DNA of 64,000 bases from Saccharothrix carnea (GTDB taxonomy: Bacteria > Actinomycetota > Actinomycetes > Mycobacteriales > Pseudonocardiaceae): contig NZ_PYAX01000002.1 of assembly GCF_003014735.1 (NCBI RefSeq), forward strand, positions 682,001 through 746,000, in the 5' to 3' direction. The notes below the pieces were generated by a model, which had not been told where the DNA came from, searched no databases, and saw only the letters and a program-made list of their open reading frames with translations. Each line of letters starts with the position of its first letter. Within the stretch, counting starts at the first letter, position 1. A program made the translations under genes and the position numbers. Positions 17,859 through 26,136 of this stretch are shown piece by piece.

Positions 17859-17894
17859 GTGCCGGACTCTAGGGCAGGACGGGCCGCGGGTGGA

Positions 17895-18272
17895 TCAGGC
17901 CGCGGGGGTGATCGGGTCGTGCCGCCGGGTGCGGCGGCGGTGCAGGCCGCGGTGGACGAGCAGGGCGATCAGCAGCAGGGGCCACGGGAACGGCAGGGGC
18001 GAGGCGATCCAGGCGACGGCGAGCACCAGCAGCACGACCGGCAGCAGCGGCGGCCGGTGGCGTGCGGGCGGCGCGGCCGGCGGTGGTGGCGGTGCGGGCA
18101 GGTCGGCGGTGAGCACGTCGAGGTCGTGCCGGTGCACGGCCGCGTAGGCGGCGGTGATGCGGTGGTCGGCTTCGGCGAGGGTGAGGCGGCCTTCGCCGAC
18201 GGCGTCGCGCAGCCGGGCGGCGGTGAGCTCGCGGTCGGTGTCGGAGGCGCGTGGCGTGCGGGTGGGTTCCAT
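17895..18272 (-). CDS. DUF1707-domain membrane protein
   Basis: A 125-residue protein. The N-terminus carries the DUF1707 pattern RASDTDRELTAARLRDAVGEGRLTLAEADHRI (SHOCT-like helices), followed by a Pro-rich linker and two hydrophobic segments (LLPVVLLVLAVAWIA, PWPLLLIALLVHRGL). It is a small actinobacterial membrane protein of unknown function, divergent from the pentapeptide-like gene. Confidence 0.85.
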   Translation of the reverse strand: MEPTRTPRASDTDRELTAARLRDAVGEGRLTLAEADHRITAAYAAVHRHDLDVLTADLPAPPPPPAAPPARHRPPLLPVVLLVLAVAWIASPLPFPWPLLLIALLVHRGLHRRRTRRHDPITPAA

Positions 18273-18372
18273 GCCGTCGATGCTCCGCTCGGACGGGTGT
18301 CCCGGCGTCGGGCACGAAGCGGTGACGGGAACTACGCCCGTCGACGTACGCGACAGGGGCATGATCGGGGGT

Positions 18373-19257
18373 ATGTCGTCGTGGCTGGGTCCGTTGGCGG
18401 TGGCGTTGGTCATCGTCTGGATTGGTGTGCGCCATGCGCGCGCGTCGCGTTCGGAGACGTTGTTGGACGAGCACGCGCGGCGGCGGGTGGAGCCGCGGGC
18501 GGGTGCGGCACCGGCTCCGCTGTCGGTGTGGCGTGAGGCGAACCGGATGTTCCGGGCCGGTGAGGAGGAGGGGTTACTGCTGCTGGCCGAGATCGGCCGG
18601 CAGGTGCCGCGGCGGCGGCAGGCGGTGGTGACGGCGTGGTTGGCGGCGTTGCGGGGCGGGGTGAGCCGGGGGTTGGACGCGCCGTGGCGCACCGCGGTGC
18701 AGCGGGAGCTGGTGTCGCACCTGCGGCCGGGTGCGGACTTCTGGCCGGGGATGGACGTGGTGGCGCCGGGCGCGATCCTGGTGGACCTCGACCTGTCGGG
18801 GTGCCGGGTGAACCAGGTGGACCTGATGGGCGCGGTGTTCGTGGGTGACGCCCGGTTCGAGGCGATGACGGTGACGGGTGACGCGAACTTCGCGGGTGCG
18901 CGGTTCCTGCGGCACGCGGTGTTCTCCGAGGCGCTGTTCGCGCGGTCGGTGTCGTTCGGGCTGGCGGTGTTCGCGGGGAACGTGTCGTTGCGGTCGGCGC
19001 AGGTGGCCGACCAGTTGGTGTTCGCGCGGGCGAAGGTGTCGGGTCGGGCGGACCTGCGGCGGGCCGAGGTGTCGGGTCGGGCGGATTTCCGGCACGTGCG
19101 GTTCGGCGGCCGGGCGTTGTTCGGCGAGGTGGTGTTCCACCAGGACGCGTGGTTCCGGCACGCGTGGTTCCGGGGCCGCACGGACGTCGGCTCGGCGTTG
19201 ATCGGCGAGGCGGCGGAGTTCGGCAGCGCCCGCTTCGGCCGCCGCGTCATGCAGTGA
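18373..19257 (+). CDS. Pentapeptide-repeat-like beta-helix protein with N-terminal membrane anchor
   Basis: A 294-residue protein. An N-terminal transmembrane helix (LGPLAVALVIVWIGV) and a helical region precede about 130 residues of degenerate A(N/D)LxX/ARF-type repeats (for example DANFAGARFLRHAVFSEALF). These form a right-handed quadrilateral beta-helix in this family. The partner is unknown. ATG 18373 was chosen; ATG 18361 would add four residues. Confidence 0.75.
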   Translation: MSSWLGPLAVALVIVWIGVRHARASRSETLLDEHARRRVEPRAGAAPAPLSVWREANRMFRAGEEEGLLLLAEIGRQVPRRRQAVVTAWLAALRGGVSRGLDAPWRTAVQRELVSHLRPGADFWPGMDVVAPGAILVDLDLSGCRVNQVDLMGAVFVGDARFEAMTVTGDANFAGARFLRHAVFSEALFARSVSFGLAVFAGNVSLRSAQVADQLVFARAKVSGRADLRRAEVSGRADFRHVRFGGRALFGEVVFHQDAWFRHAWFRGRTDVGSALIGEAAEFGSARFGRRVMQ

Positions 19258-19264
19258 GCGTGGG

Positions 19265-19777
19265 TCAGGCGGTGCGGGTGCGGTGGTCGGCGACGTGGAC
19301 GCGGTTGGCGCAGCGGGTGGTGCAGAAGCGGCGGCGGCCGTTGCGCGAGGTGTCGACGTAGACGGTGCGGCAGCCGGGGCGGGCGCAGCGGCCCAGCCGG
19401 CGGGGGTCGGCGCAGACGGCGTGGGCGAGACCGGCGGCGGTGAACGCGCGGACGCGGTGGGGTGTGGGCGCGTGTTCGGGGGCGAAGTGCAGGTGGGGTG
19501 GCCGGTCGTCGTGGGTGGAGATGTAGGGCTTGGCTGCGGTTTCGGCGAGCAGGTCGTTGACCAGGTCGACCTGGTCGGGGGTGTGGTCGAAGACGGGTGA
19601 GAGGCGGGCGGCCCAGGCGGTGAGGTCGCGGGCCTGCCGCTCGTCGAGGGCGCCCACGGGTTTGTAGCCGTGCTCGCGCAGCAGGTCGAGCAGGTCGGCG
19701 GCGCCGCTGTCGGGGTCGGCGTTGACGAGCGCGGCGGCGAGTTCCGCCGCGGCCCCTCCGTAAGGGTTGAAATGCAC
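19265..19777 (-). CDS. CGNR zinc-finger / ABATE-domain regulator
   Basis: A 170-residue protein with an N-terminal ABATE domain and a C-terminal zinc-binding CGNR finger, CARPGCRTVYVDTSRNGRRR followed by FCTTRCANR (here CANR). Such proteins are probably stress-linked transcription regulators in actinobacteria. The GTG at 19777 starts the conserved VHFNPYGG; a farther start would add 11 residues. Confidence 0.85.
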   Translation of the reverse strand: MHFNPYGGAAAELAAALVNADPDSGAADLLDLLREHGYKPVGALDERQARDLTAWAARLSPVFDHTPDQVDLVNDLLAETAAKPYISTHDDRPPHLHFAPEHAPTPHRVRAFTAAGLAHAVCADPRRLGRCARPGCRTVYVDTSRNGRRRFCTTRCANRVHVADHRTRTA

Positions 19778-19802
19778 TGAACCATGACACCACGCTGGTG
19801 GG

Positions 19803-19979
19803 GTGAACACCAGATGCCCTTGTTGCGGGTGGCCCAGTGCCGAGCGCGTGTACCCGGTGTCGTCGCACGGCCGGGTGGACTACGTGCGGTGCGTGTGCGG
19901 GGTGTGGTTGGTGCTGGAAGCGGGGCGGGTGGTGGCGACGGCGGGCGGTGCGGGATCGGCTAGTGTCCCGTCCCCGTGA
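19803..19979 (+). CDS. Small zinc-ribbon-like protein (58 aa) coupled to TetR
   Basis: A 58-residue protein, VNTRCPCCGWPS at the N-terminus with CPCC, and VRCVCGVWLVLE later with CVC, giving two pairs of Cys as in a mini zinc ribbon. Its TGA (19977-19979) overlaps the GTG of the TetR gene (GTGA), the usual sign of translational coupling, which supports that it is real. Function unknown; it may sense metal or redox state for the regulator. Confidence 0.6.
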   Translation: MNTRCPCCGWPSAERVYPVSSHGRVDYVRCVCGVWLVLEAGRVVATAGGAGSASVPSP

Positions 19980-20653
19980 CGAGCCGTCGGGACCTGCTGT
20001 GCGACTGTGCGATCTCGGTGCTGGCGGCGGAGGGCGGTCGCGGGCTGACGCACCGCGCGGTGGACCGGGCGGCCGGGGTGCCGGAGGGCACGACCAAGAA
20101 CTACTTCCCGACGCGGGACGCGCTGCTGGGCGCCGCGGCGGCCCGCATGACCGCGTTGCACGCCGCGGCGGTGCGGCGGTTGAGGGAGACGACACCGGAG
20201 GGGATCTCGCCCGCGGAGGTGGCGCAGCTGTACCCGGCGTTGCTGCGGCGCGCGGTGGTCGAGGATCCGACGCAGCTGCTGGCGATGGTGGAGCTGTACC
20301 TGGAAGCGGTGCGCCGTCCGGGTGTGCGTGCCGCGCTGGGCAGGATGGCGGTGTCCAACGCGGAGGCGGGCGCGGGGCTGCACGCGGCGGCGGGGTTGTC
20401 GAGCACGACGCGGGACGCGGGTCTGCTGGACGCCTACTTCCTGGGTGTGGCGGTGTCGTTGCTGGCGCTGCCGGAGGCGGCGTTGCGGACGGTGGGGCTG
20501 GACGACCCGTACGCGGTGGGGCTGGGGCTGTTCCACGCCGCCGTACCGGGCGCCGGGTCAGCCGACGGGGACGAGCCGCTCCACCGCGGTGGCGACGAGC
20601 CCGGTGGCCGGGGTGGGCGCCGCACCGCAACTGGCCGGCCGGGTGGCCGGTAG
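19976..20653 (+). CDS. TetR-family transcriptional regulator
   Basis: A 225-residue regulator. The N-terminal HTH is LTHRAVDRAAGVPEGTTKNYFPTRDALL (about 24-52), followed by a helical ligand domain. The last about 35 residues are Gly/Arg-rich and lie opposite the next gene, with which it overlaps by 96 bp on opposite strands. The true C-terminus may function poorly constrained. Confidence 0.88.
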   Translation: MTSRRDLLCDCAISVLAAEGGRGLTHRAVDRAAGVPEGTTKNYFPTRDALLGAAAARMTALHAAAVRRLRETTPEGISPAEVAQLYPALLRRAVVEDPTQLLAMVELYLEAVRRPGVRAALGRMAVSNAEAGAGLHAAAGLSSTTRDAGLLDAYFLGVAVSLLALPEAALRTVGLDDPYAVGLGLFHAAVPGAGSADGDEPLHRGGDEPGGRGGRRTATGRPGGR

Positions 20654-21445
20654 GTCCCGGGCCTCCACGGTGACCCTCCAGGCGCGGCCGTCGACGTGCT
20701 GCACGGTGTCGCCGCGGACGGCGAGCACGTCGCGGTGCTCACCGGTCAGGTCGCGCACGGCCAGTTCGGCGACCTGACCGCGCGGCGGGTGGGTGGAGCG
20801 GCCCCGGCAGCGGTCGGTGACGACGCGGCCGAGGGCGGCCTCGTCGAGCAGCCGGGCGGCGAACTCGGCGTCGAGGCGGCCGTAGGTGTAGCCGGTGGGC
20901 AGCAGCACGCCGGTGGGTGCGAAGCGGTGGCCACCGGTGTGGGTGCACTCCCAGACGGTGTCGGGTCGGGCCGCGGCGAGCGCTTCGGCGAGGGGCCGGC
21001 CGCGCAGGGCGCAGCACACGTCACGGCGGCTGTTGGCGCACACCAGCAGCAGCGGCCCGGTGACGGGGCTGCCGAGACCGGCGGGCTCTCCGGCGGCGAG
21101 GGCGGCGAAGTCCAGGTCGAGCAGGGCGGCGGGGTCGGCCAGGTCGGCCTGCTCGAGCCGGGGCCGGCCGGGGGTGGTGGCGGCGAGGTAGACGCGGCGC
21201 GGTGCGTCGTGGTGGGTGTCGGCGTGGCGGCCGGGACGGCGGATGAGCAGGACGCGGACCCCTGTGTCGGCGGCGCGGCGGGCCAGTTCGGCGCCGAGCG
21301 CGGGGTCGAGCCTGCTCTGGGTGAGCGCGTCGCGTCCCCAGGGACCGGGTTGTTCGAGGCAGATCCAGGCGGTGGCGGTCGCGGCGGTGCCCGCCTGGGG
21401 TTCGTCGAGGTCCGCGGAGATCGCGGCGCAACGCGGCTCGGTCAC
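20558..21445 (-). CDS. Sucrase/ferredoxin-like family protein
   Basis: A 295-residue thioredoxin-like ferredoxin family protein. CANSRRDVCCALRGRPLAEAL and WECTHTGGHRFAPTGVLLP are the family signatures around likely [2Fe-2S] cysteines and the HxxGxHRFAP motif. GTG 21445 begins the conserved VTEPRCAAIS. It converges on and overlaps the TetR gene by 96 bp. Its physiological role is unknown. Confidence 0.85.
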   Translation of the reverse strand: MTEPRCAAISADLDEPQAGTAATATAWICLEQPGPWGRDALTQSRLDPALGAELARRAADTGVRVLLIRRPGRHADTHHDAPRRVYLAATTPGRPRLEQADLADPAALLDLDFAALAAGEPAGLGSPVTGPLLLVCANSRRDVCCALRGRPLAEALAAARPDTVWECTHTGGHRFAPTGVLLPTGYTYGRLDAEFAARLLDEAALGRVVTDRCRGRSTHPPRGQVAELAVRDLTGEHRDVLAVRGDTVQHVDGRAWRVTVEARDLPATRPASCGAAPTPATGLVATAVERLVPVG

Positions 21446-21588
21446 ACCTTCAGGGTGCCCTGGCGGGGCCGTTCGAGTGACATCGGGGTGGGGATTCACG
21501 CGTTCGGGCGGCTTGCGGTGGCTGTGCGTGGGCGGTGTTCGCGCTGGGTGGACGCCATCGGGGCCGCCGGGGTCGTAGGTTCGGGGCC

Positions 21589-22287
21589 ATGACGATCACG
21601 GGTGAGGCCGCCGGGGTGCGGTTCCTTGCGGTGCCGCCGGCGACGGGAAGCCGGCGGTTGGTGGTGGTGTGGCACCTGATGGGCGAGCCGGGGACACCGG
21701 AGGCGATGGCCGAGGCCCTGCCGTTGACCGGTGTCGACGCGTGGCGGCTGTACGCGGCGCTGCCGCCGTGGGGCGAGGGCCCGGACCAGGTGGTCGACGG
21801 GTACGCGGCGATGGTCGAATCGGCGGTGGCGGCGATGCCCGGCCTGGTCGCCGCGGCGGTCGAGCGGCTGGGCTGCGACGACGGGCCGGTGGACCTGGTG
21901 GGCGGTTCGGCGGGCGGCCACATCGCGCTGACCACGGCCGCGCGCGGCGTGGTGCCGGTGCGGCGGGTGGCGGTGGTGAACCCGGCGGTGCGGGTGCAGG
22001 CGGTGGTGGAGGCGTCGATCGAGGTCGGCGCGATCGAGTCCTACGACTGGACGGACGCCTCGCGCGCCGCGGTGGAACCGCTGGACCTGCTGGCGCAGAC
22101 ACCCAAACTGGACGTGCCGCTGCTGGTGGTGCGCGGCGAACAGGAGTACCCGGCGTTCCGGCCCGTGCAGGCGGAGCTGTGCGCAGCCGTCCCGGGCGCA
22201 CGACTGGTGGACGTACCCGGCTTGGCGCACATGCTCGTGACCGCGCAGGACGTGGTGGACGCGGAGGTCACGGCATGGCTGGCCTGA
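21589..22287 (+). CDS. Alpha/beta hydrolase
   Basis: A 232-residue alpha/beta hydrolase with DLVGGSAGGHIALT (GxSxG, nucleophile Ser) and a late VPGLAHMLV (His). It lacks an obvious lid. It overlaps the next SDR gene by 13 bp, so both are one transcript. Confidence 0.85.
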   Translation: MTITGEAAGVRFLAVPPATGSRRLVVVWHLMGEPGTPEAMAEALPLTGVDAWRLYAALPPWGEGPDQVVDGYAAMVESAVAAMPGLVAAAVERLGCDDGPVDLVGGSAGGHIALTTAARGVVPVRRVAVVNPAVRVQAVVEASIEVGAIESYDWTDASRAAVEPLDLLAQTPKLDVPLLVVRGEQEYPAFRPVQAELCAAVPGARLVDVPGLAHMLVTAQDVVDAEVTAWLA

Positions 22288-22988
22288 TCGTGGTGACCGG
22301 CGGCAGCCGGGGCATCGGCGCCGCGGTGGTGCGGCGGGTGGCCGCGGACGGCCACCGGGTCGTGCTCGGCTACCGCGCCGCCGCCGACCGGGCCGAAGCT
22401 CTGGCACGCGAGGTTGACGGGCTCGCCGTGCGGGCCGAGGTGTCCGACGAGACCGACGTCGACGCCCTGTTCGACGCCGCCGCCGAACTGGGACAGGTCA
22501 CCGGGGTGGTCGTCAACGCCGGGATCACCAGCCCGGTCGGCCCGCTGGCGGACCTGCGCACCGAGGACCTGCGCCGGGTCGTGGACGTCAACGTGGTGGG
22601 CGCCTTGCTGTGCGCACGACGCGCGGCACGGGACCTGGTGGCGGGCGGGTCGATCGTGTCGCTGTCGTCGGCCGCGGCCACGCTGGGGTCACCGGGGGAG
22701 TACGTGCACTACGCGGCGACGAAAGCGGCGGTCGACGCGATGACCGTCGGGTTGGCCAAGGAACTGGGCCCGCGCGGGATCCGGGTGAACGCGGTCGCGG
22801 CCGGCACCGTCCGCACCGGGATCCACGAGCTGTCCGGCGTACCGGACCGGCCCGACCGCGTCGCCTCGGCCATCCCGCTCGGCCGACCCGGCGAGCCGGA
22901 GGAGATCGCCGAAGCGGTCGCCTGGCTGCTCAGCGACGCCGCCTCGTTCACGACCGGCGCGGTGCTGCGGGTTGCCGGGGGGCTGTGA
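22275..22988 (+). CDS. Short-chain dehydrogenase/reductase (FabG-like)
   Basis: A 237-residue classical SDR: TGGSRGIG (8-15), NAG near 90, Ser in SLSSAAA and YAATK (Tyr and Lys intact), ending TTGAVLRVAGGL. The shape is that of FabG-like 3-oxoacyl reductases, but context does not name a substrate. It is coupled to the upstream hydrolase and overlaps the convergent map gene by 41 bp. Confidence 0.9.
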   Translation: MAGLIVVTGGSRGIGAAVVRRVAADGHRVVLGYRAAADRAEALAREVDGLAVRAEVSDETDVDALFDAAAELGQVTGVVVNAGITSPVGPLADLRTEDLRRVVDVNVVGALLCARRAARDLVAGGSIVSLSSAAATLGSPGEYVHYAATKAAVDAMTVGLAKELGPRGIRVNAVAAGTVRTGIHELSGVPDRPDRVASAIPLGRPGEPEEIAEAVAWLLSDAASFTTGAVLRVAGGL

Positions 22989-23745
22989 GCACGCGAGGCC
23001 CGTCCTCGGTCACCGCGACGGTGTGCTCGACGTGGGCGGCACGGCTGCCGTCGACGGTGTGCAGCGCCCAACCGTCCTCGGCCGCGTAGTAGGCGTCGCT
23101 CCCACCGGCGTGGAACATCGGCTCGATGGCGATCGTCATACCGGGACGCAGGGTCAGGCCACGACCGGGCGCGCCCTCGTTCGGCACACCGGGCGCCTCG
23201 TGCATCGCCCGGCCGATGCCGTGGCCACCGAAGTCGGCGGGCATGCCGTACCCGGCCGCACGGCCGATCACCCCGATCGCGTGCGACACGTCACCGATCC
23301 GCGCACCCGGCACGGCGGCGGCGATCCCGGCCTCCAGCGCCCGCCGGGCGGTGTCGATGAGCAGCAGGTCGGCGGGCTCGGCCCGACCGACGACGAAGCT
23401 GACCGCCGAGTCGCCGTGCCAGCCGTCCAGGTGGGCGCCGCAGTCGATGCTGACCAGGTCACCGTCGCGCAGCCGGTAGCGGTCGGGGATGCCGTGCACG
23501 ATCAGGTCGTTCACCGAGGCGCAGATGACACCCGGGAACGGCGTCGGCGCGAACGACGGCAGGTAGTGCAGGAACGACGACCCGGCACCCGCGTCACGGA
23601 TGACCTGGTGGGCGATCCCGTCCAGCTCCAGCAGCGACACCCCGACCGTCGCGTGCTCGCGGACCGCGGCCAGCGCGTCGGCCACCACGACCCCCGCGGC
23701 ACGCATGGCGTCCAGTTCGCCGGGGCTCTTCAACTCGATCACCAC
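22948..23745 (-). CDS. map: Methionine aminopeptidase type I (additional copy likely)
   Basis: A 265-residue M24A enzyme. All five metal ligands are present: Asp101 (SIDCGAHLD), Asp112, His175 (GGHGIGRAMHE), Glu208 (IEPM) and Glu240 (HVEHTV); His84 matches the substrate His. It has no N-terminal zinc-finger or SH3-binding extension. Essential map normally lies by secY/adk, so this is probably a second copy. It is divergent from an XRE regulator across a 28-bp palindrome, which suggests regulation by that protein. Confidence 0.93.
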   Translation of the reverse strand: MVIELKSPGELDAMRAAGVVVADALAAVREHATVGVSLLELDGIAHQVIRDAGAGSSFLHYLPSFAPTPFPGVICASVNDLIVHGIPDRYRLRDGDLVSIDCGAHLDGWHGDSAVSFVVGRAEPADLLLIDTARRALEAGIAAAVPGARIGDVSHAIGVIGRAAGYGMPADFGGHGIGRAMHEAPGVPNEGAPGRGLTLRPGMTIAIEPMFHAGGSDAYYAAEDGWALHTVDGSRAAHVEHTVAVTEDGPRVLTAPRQPAAPRRS

Positions 23746-23757
23746 AAGCTCCCAACC

Positions 23758-23785
23758 GTGATAGTAATACCGGTATTACTATCAC
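23758..23785. promoter_or_regulatory. 28-bp perfect AT-rich palindrome between map and the XRE gene
   Basis: A 14-bp arm (GTGATAGTAATACC) is followed at once by its exact reverse complement. It fills nearly all of the 43-bp gap between the divergent map and XRE start codons and must overlap both promoters. It is probably the XRE protein's operator. Confidence 0.85.
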
Positions 23786-23788
23786 AGC

Positions 23789-24046
23789 ATGGTGCGACAG
23801 CCACTCACCCAGTCCGACCGCGACCGCGGCGAACGCCTCGGCGAACTGCTCCGCCGAGCCCGCGGACAACGCAGCATGGTGGACGTCGCCACCGCGGCCG
23901 GCATCTCGGTCGAGACGCTGCGCAAGATCGAACGCGGCCGCATCCCCACACCGGCGTTCTTCACCGTAGCCGCCCTGTGCGACGCGGTCGGACTGTCACT
24001 GGACGGGCTCTCCCGGGCCGTCGAACCACAAAGGCTCTCCGCGTAG
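23789..24046 (+). CDS. XRE-family HTH regulator
   Basis: An 85-residue protein that is almost only a Cro/CI-type HTH: LGELLRRARGQRSMVDVATA, then AAGISVETLRKIERGRIPTP. It starts 3 bp from the palindrome and its TAG shares a G with the GTG of the methyltransferase gene (TAGTG). It likely represses both itself and the divergent map gene. Confidence 0.88.
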   Translation: MVRQPLTQSDRDRGERLGELLRRARGQRSMVDVATAAGISVETLRKIERGRIPTPAFFTVAALCDAVGLSLDGLSRAVEPQRLSA

Positions 24047-24651
24047 TGCAGGACTTCGTCCTCTCCGTCACCAGCGCGCGACCGGTCCCGCTGACCCCCG
24101 AGATCGTCCTGCGCACCGCGGACGACATCGTCGCCCTCTGGGAACGCACCGGGTCACCCGAACCGCCGTTCTGGGCGTTCCCCTGGGCAGGCGGACAGGC
24201 ACTGGCCCGACACGTGCTCGACCACCCCCACCTGGTCGCCGGCCGCCGCGTCCTGGACCTGGCATCGGGCTCCGGCCTCGTCGCCGTCGCCGCCGCCCGC
24301 GCGGGCGGCATCGTCACCGCCAACGACGTCGACCCCGTCGCAGCCGCCGCCATCGCCCTCAACGCCCGCGCCAACGACGTCACCCTCACCATCACCCCCG
24401 GCGACCTGCTCGACACCGAACCCGACACCGACGTACTGCTCGCCGGCGACGTCTTCTACGACCGCGACATGGCCGCCCGCGTCGAACCCTTCCTCCTCGC
24501 CGCCCACCGACGCGGCACCCTCGTCCTCGTCGGCGACCCCCACCGCACCTTCATGCCCGAGAACTGGACCCGGGTCGACGCATTCGGGGTACCGGTACCA
24601 GCGGACCTCGAAGGCGTCACGGTCAGGACCACCACCGTCTGGCGACCCTAG
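24046..24651 (+). CDS. Class I SAM methyltransferase, ETFKMT/NNMT-like
   Basis: A 201-residue Rossmann methyltransferase with VLDLASGSGLVAVAAARAG (motif I), ANDVDPVA (motif II) and VLLAGDVFYD (motif IV/DxFY). The early PFWAFPWAGGQALARHVLD matches the METTL20-like family that methylates electron-transfer flavoprotein or other protein lysines. The real substrate is unknown. Translationally coupled to the XRE gene. Confidence 0.85.
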   Translation: MQDFVLSVTSARPVPLTPEIVLRTADDIVALWERTGSPEPPFWAFPWAGGQALARHVLDHPHLVAGRRVLDLASGSGLVAVAAARAGGIVTANDVDPVAAAAIALNARANDVTLTITPGDLLDTEPDTDVLLAGDVFYDRDMAARVEPFLLAAHRRGTLVLVGDPHRTFMPENWTRVDAFGVPVPADLEGVTVRTTTVWRP

Positions 24652-25596
24652 CTAGCGCCGCGCGAACCGGTCCGTCGCCGCCAGCACCGCCTCCGCCATC
24701 CCCGGGTCCGACGCCGCGTGCGACGCGCCCTGCACCACCACCAACTCCGCGTCCGGCCACGCCCGGGCCAGCTCCCACGCCGTCCACAACGGACCCTGCA
24801 GGTCCAGCCGACCGTGCACCAGGACCGCCGGGATCCCGCGCAACCGCTCCACGTCCCCCAACACCTGCCCGTCCGCCAACCACACCCGATGGCTGAAGTA
24901 GTGCGCGCACAACCGCGCGAACGCCATCCGCCACGCCGGATCCGCCATCCGCGGCCCCGGCTCGTACTCCGGGTCCAGCGACACGATCGAGGACTCCCAG
25001 TCCGTCCAGTCCGTCGCCGCCTTCTCCCGCACCGCCGGATCCGGGTCGTTGAGCAGCGCGTGATAAGCCGCCACCAGATCCGTCGCACCCTCGCCCGCAC
25101 CGTCCCGGAACCTCGACCACTGCTCCGGGAACAACATCCCCAGCCCGTTGTACAACCAGTCCAGCTCGGCATACCGGCCCGTGGTGATCGCGACCAGCAC
25201 GATCTCCGTCACCCGGTGCGGGAACAGCTGCGCATACCGCAGCCCCAACGTCGAACCCCACGACCCGCCGAACACCATCCACCGCTCGATGCCCAAGTGC
25301 TCACGCAGCAACTCGATATCGGCCACCAGGTGCGCCGTCGTGTTCACCGACAGGTCCGTCGAGTACTCGCTCGCGTGCGGCCGACTCCGCCCGCTGCCAC
25401 GCTGGTCCAGCAGCACGATCCGGTACGCCTCCGGGTCGAACTGCCGACGCATGCCGGGGGAGCACCCCGCCCCCGGCCCACCGTGCAGGCACACCACCGG
25501 CTTGCCCTCCGGGTTGCCGCACACCTCCCAGTACACGAGGTTGCCGTCACCGACGTCCAACATCCCGTGCTCGTAAGGCTCGATCTCCGGGTACAT
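24652..25596 (-). CDS. pip: Proline iminopeptidase (S33)
   Basis: A 314-residue S33 peptidase starting MYPEIEPYEHGMLDVGDGN. HGGPGAG (oxyanion), VFGGSWGSTLGL (nucleophile Ser), Asp in LVHGRLDLQGP and His in GASHAASD complete the triad. It removes N-terminal proline from peptides in the cytoplasm. It is divergent from a MarR regulator with a palindrome in the 43-bp gap. Confidence 0.94.
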   Translation of the reverse strand: MYPEIEPYEHGMLDVGDGNLVYWEVCGNPEGKPVVCLHGGPGAGCSPGMRRQFDPEAYRIVLLDQRGSGRSRPHASEYSTDLSVNTTAHLVADIELLREHLGIERWMVFGGSWGSTLGLRYAQLFPHRVTEIVLVAITTGRYAELDWLYNGLGMLFPEQWSRFRDGAGEGATDLVAAYHALLNDPDPAVREKAATDWTDWESSIVSLDPEYEPGPRMADPAWRMAFARLCAHYFSHRVWLADGQVLGDVERLRGIPAVLVHGRLDLQGPLWTAWELARAWPDAELVVVQGASHAASDPGMAEAVLAATDRFARR

Positions 25597-25616
25597 CCAC
25601 CCCTCCTCACAGATAC

Positions 25617-25628
25617 AACAGCGCTGTT
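25617..25628. promoter_or_regulatory. Palindromic operator between pip and marR
   Basis: AACAGCGCTGTT is a perfect 12-bp palindrome, extending imperfectly to about 18 bp, 11 bp from the MarR GTG and 20 bp from the pip ATG. It is a likely MarR site controlling both genes. Confidence 0.6.
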
Positions 25629-25639
25629 ACATTAGGGGA

Positions 25640-26107
25640 GTGGACCACACGCCCGCCGGCCAATACCTCGGCACCCGCCTCCGCCACCTCCTCGACCTCC
25701 TCGAAGGCGACGTCGCCCGCGTCTACACCGACCTCGGCCTACCGGGCTTCCGCCCCCGCTACACCCCGGTCATCCACCTCGTCCACACCAGAGGACCGCT
25801 GTCCATCCGCGACCTCGCCGACACCATCGGCATCACCCACTCCGCCGTCAGCCAGACCGTCAACCAGATGCGCCGCGACGGCCTCGTCGACCTCAAACCC
25901 GGCGACGACGCCCGCCGCCGCATCGTCCACCTCACCGACCACGCCCGCGCCATCCTCCCCACCCTCGACACCGAGTGGACCGCCACCACCGCCGCCGCCC
26001 ACGACCTCGACGCCGAACTGCCCTACCCCCTCACCACCCTCGTCGACGCCGCCCTGAAGGCACTGGAGGACAAGCCCATGCGCAACCGCATCCACGACCG
26101 GATGTGA
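25640..26107 (+). CDS. MarR-family transcriptional regulator
   Basis: A 155-residue winged-helix protein: the recognition region is LSIRDLADTIGITHSAVSQTVNQMRRDGLV, followed by the wing PGDDARRRIVHLT. It probably controls the divergent pip gene and itself. Confidence 0.9.
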   Translation: MDHTPAGQYLGTRLRHLLDLLEGDVARVYTDLGLPGFRPRYTPVIHLVHTRGPLSIRDLADTIGITHSAVSQTVNQMRRDGLVDLKPGDDARRRIVHLTDHARAILPTLDTEWTATTAAAHDLDAELPYPLTTLVDAALKALEDKPMRNRIHDRM

Positions 26108-26136
26108 GAACCCCGCGCCGACCCGGGGGAGCGGCC

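Noticed and set aside
17895..20630. A 911-codon open frame on the minus strand
   Set aside because: Only its last 125 codons (the DUF1707 protein) look real; the rest is Arg/Pro-rich and lies opposite the pentapeptide-like and TetR genes, a shadow of high GC.
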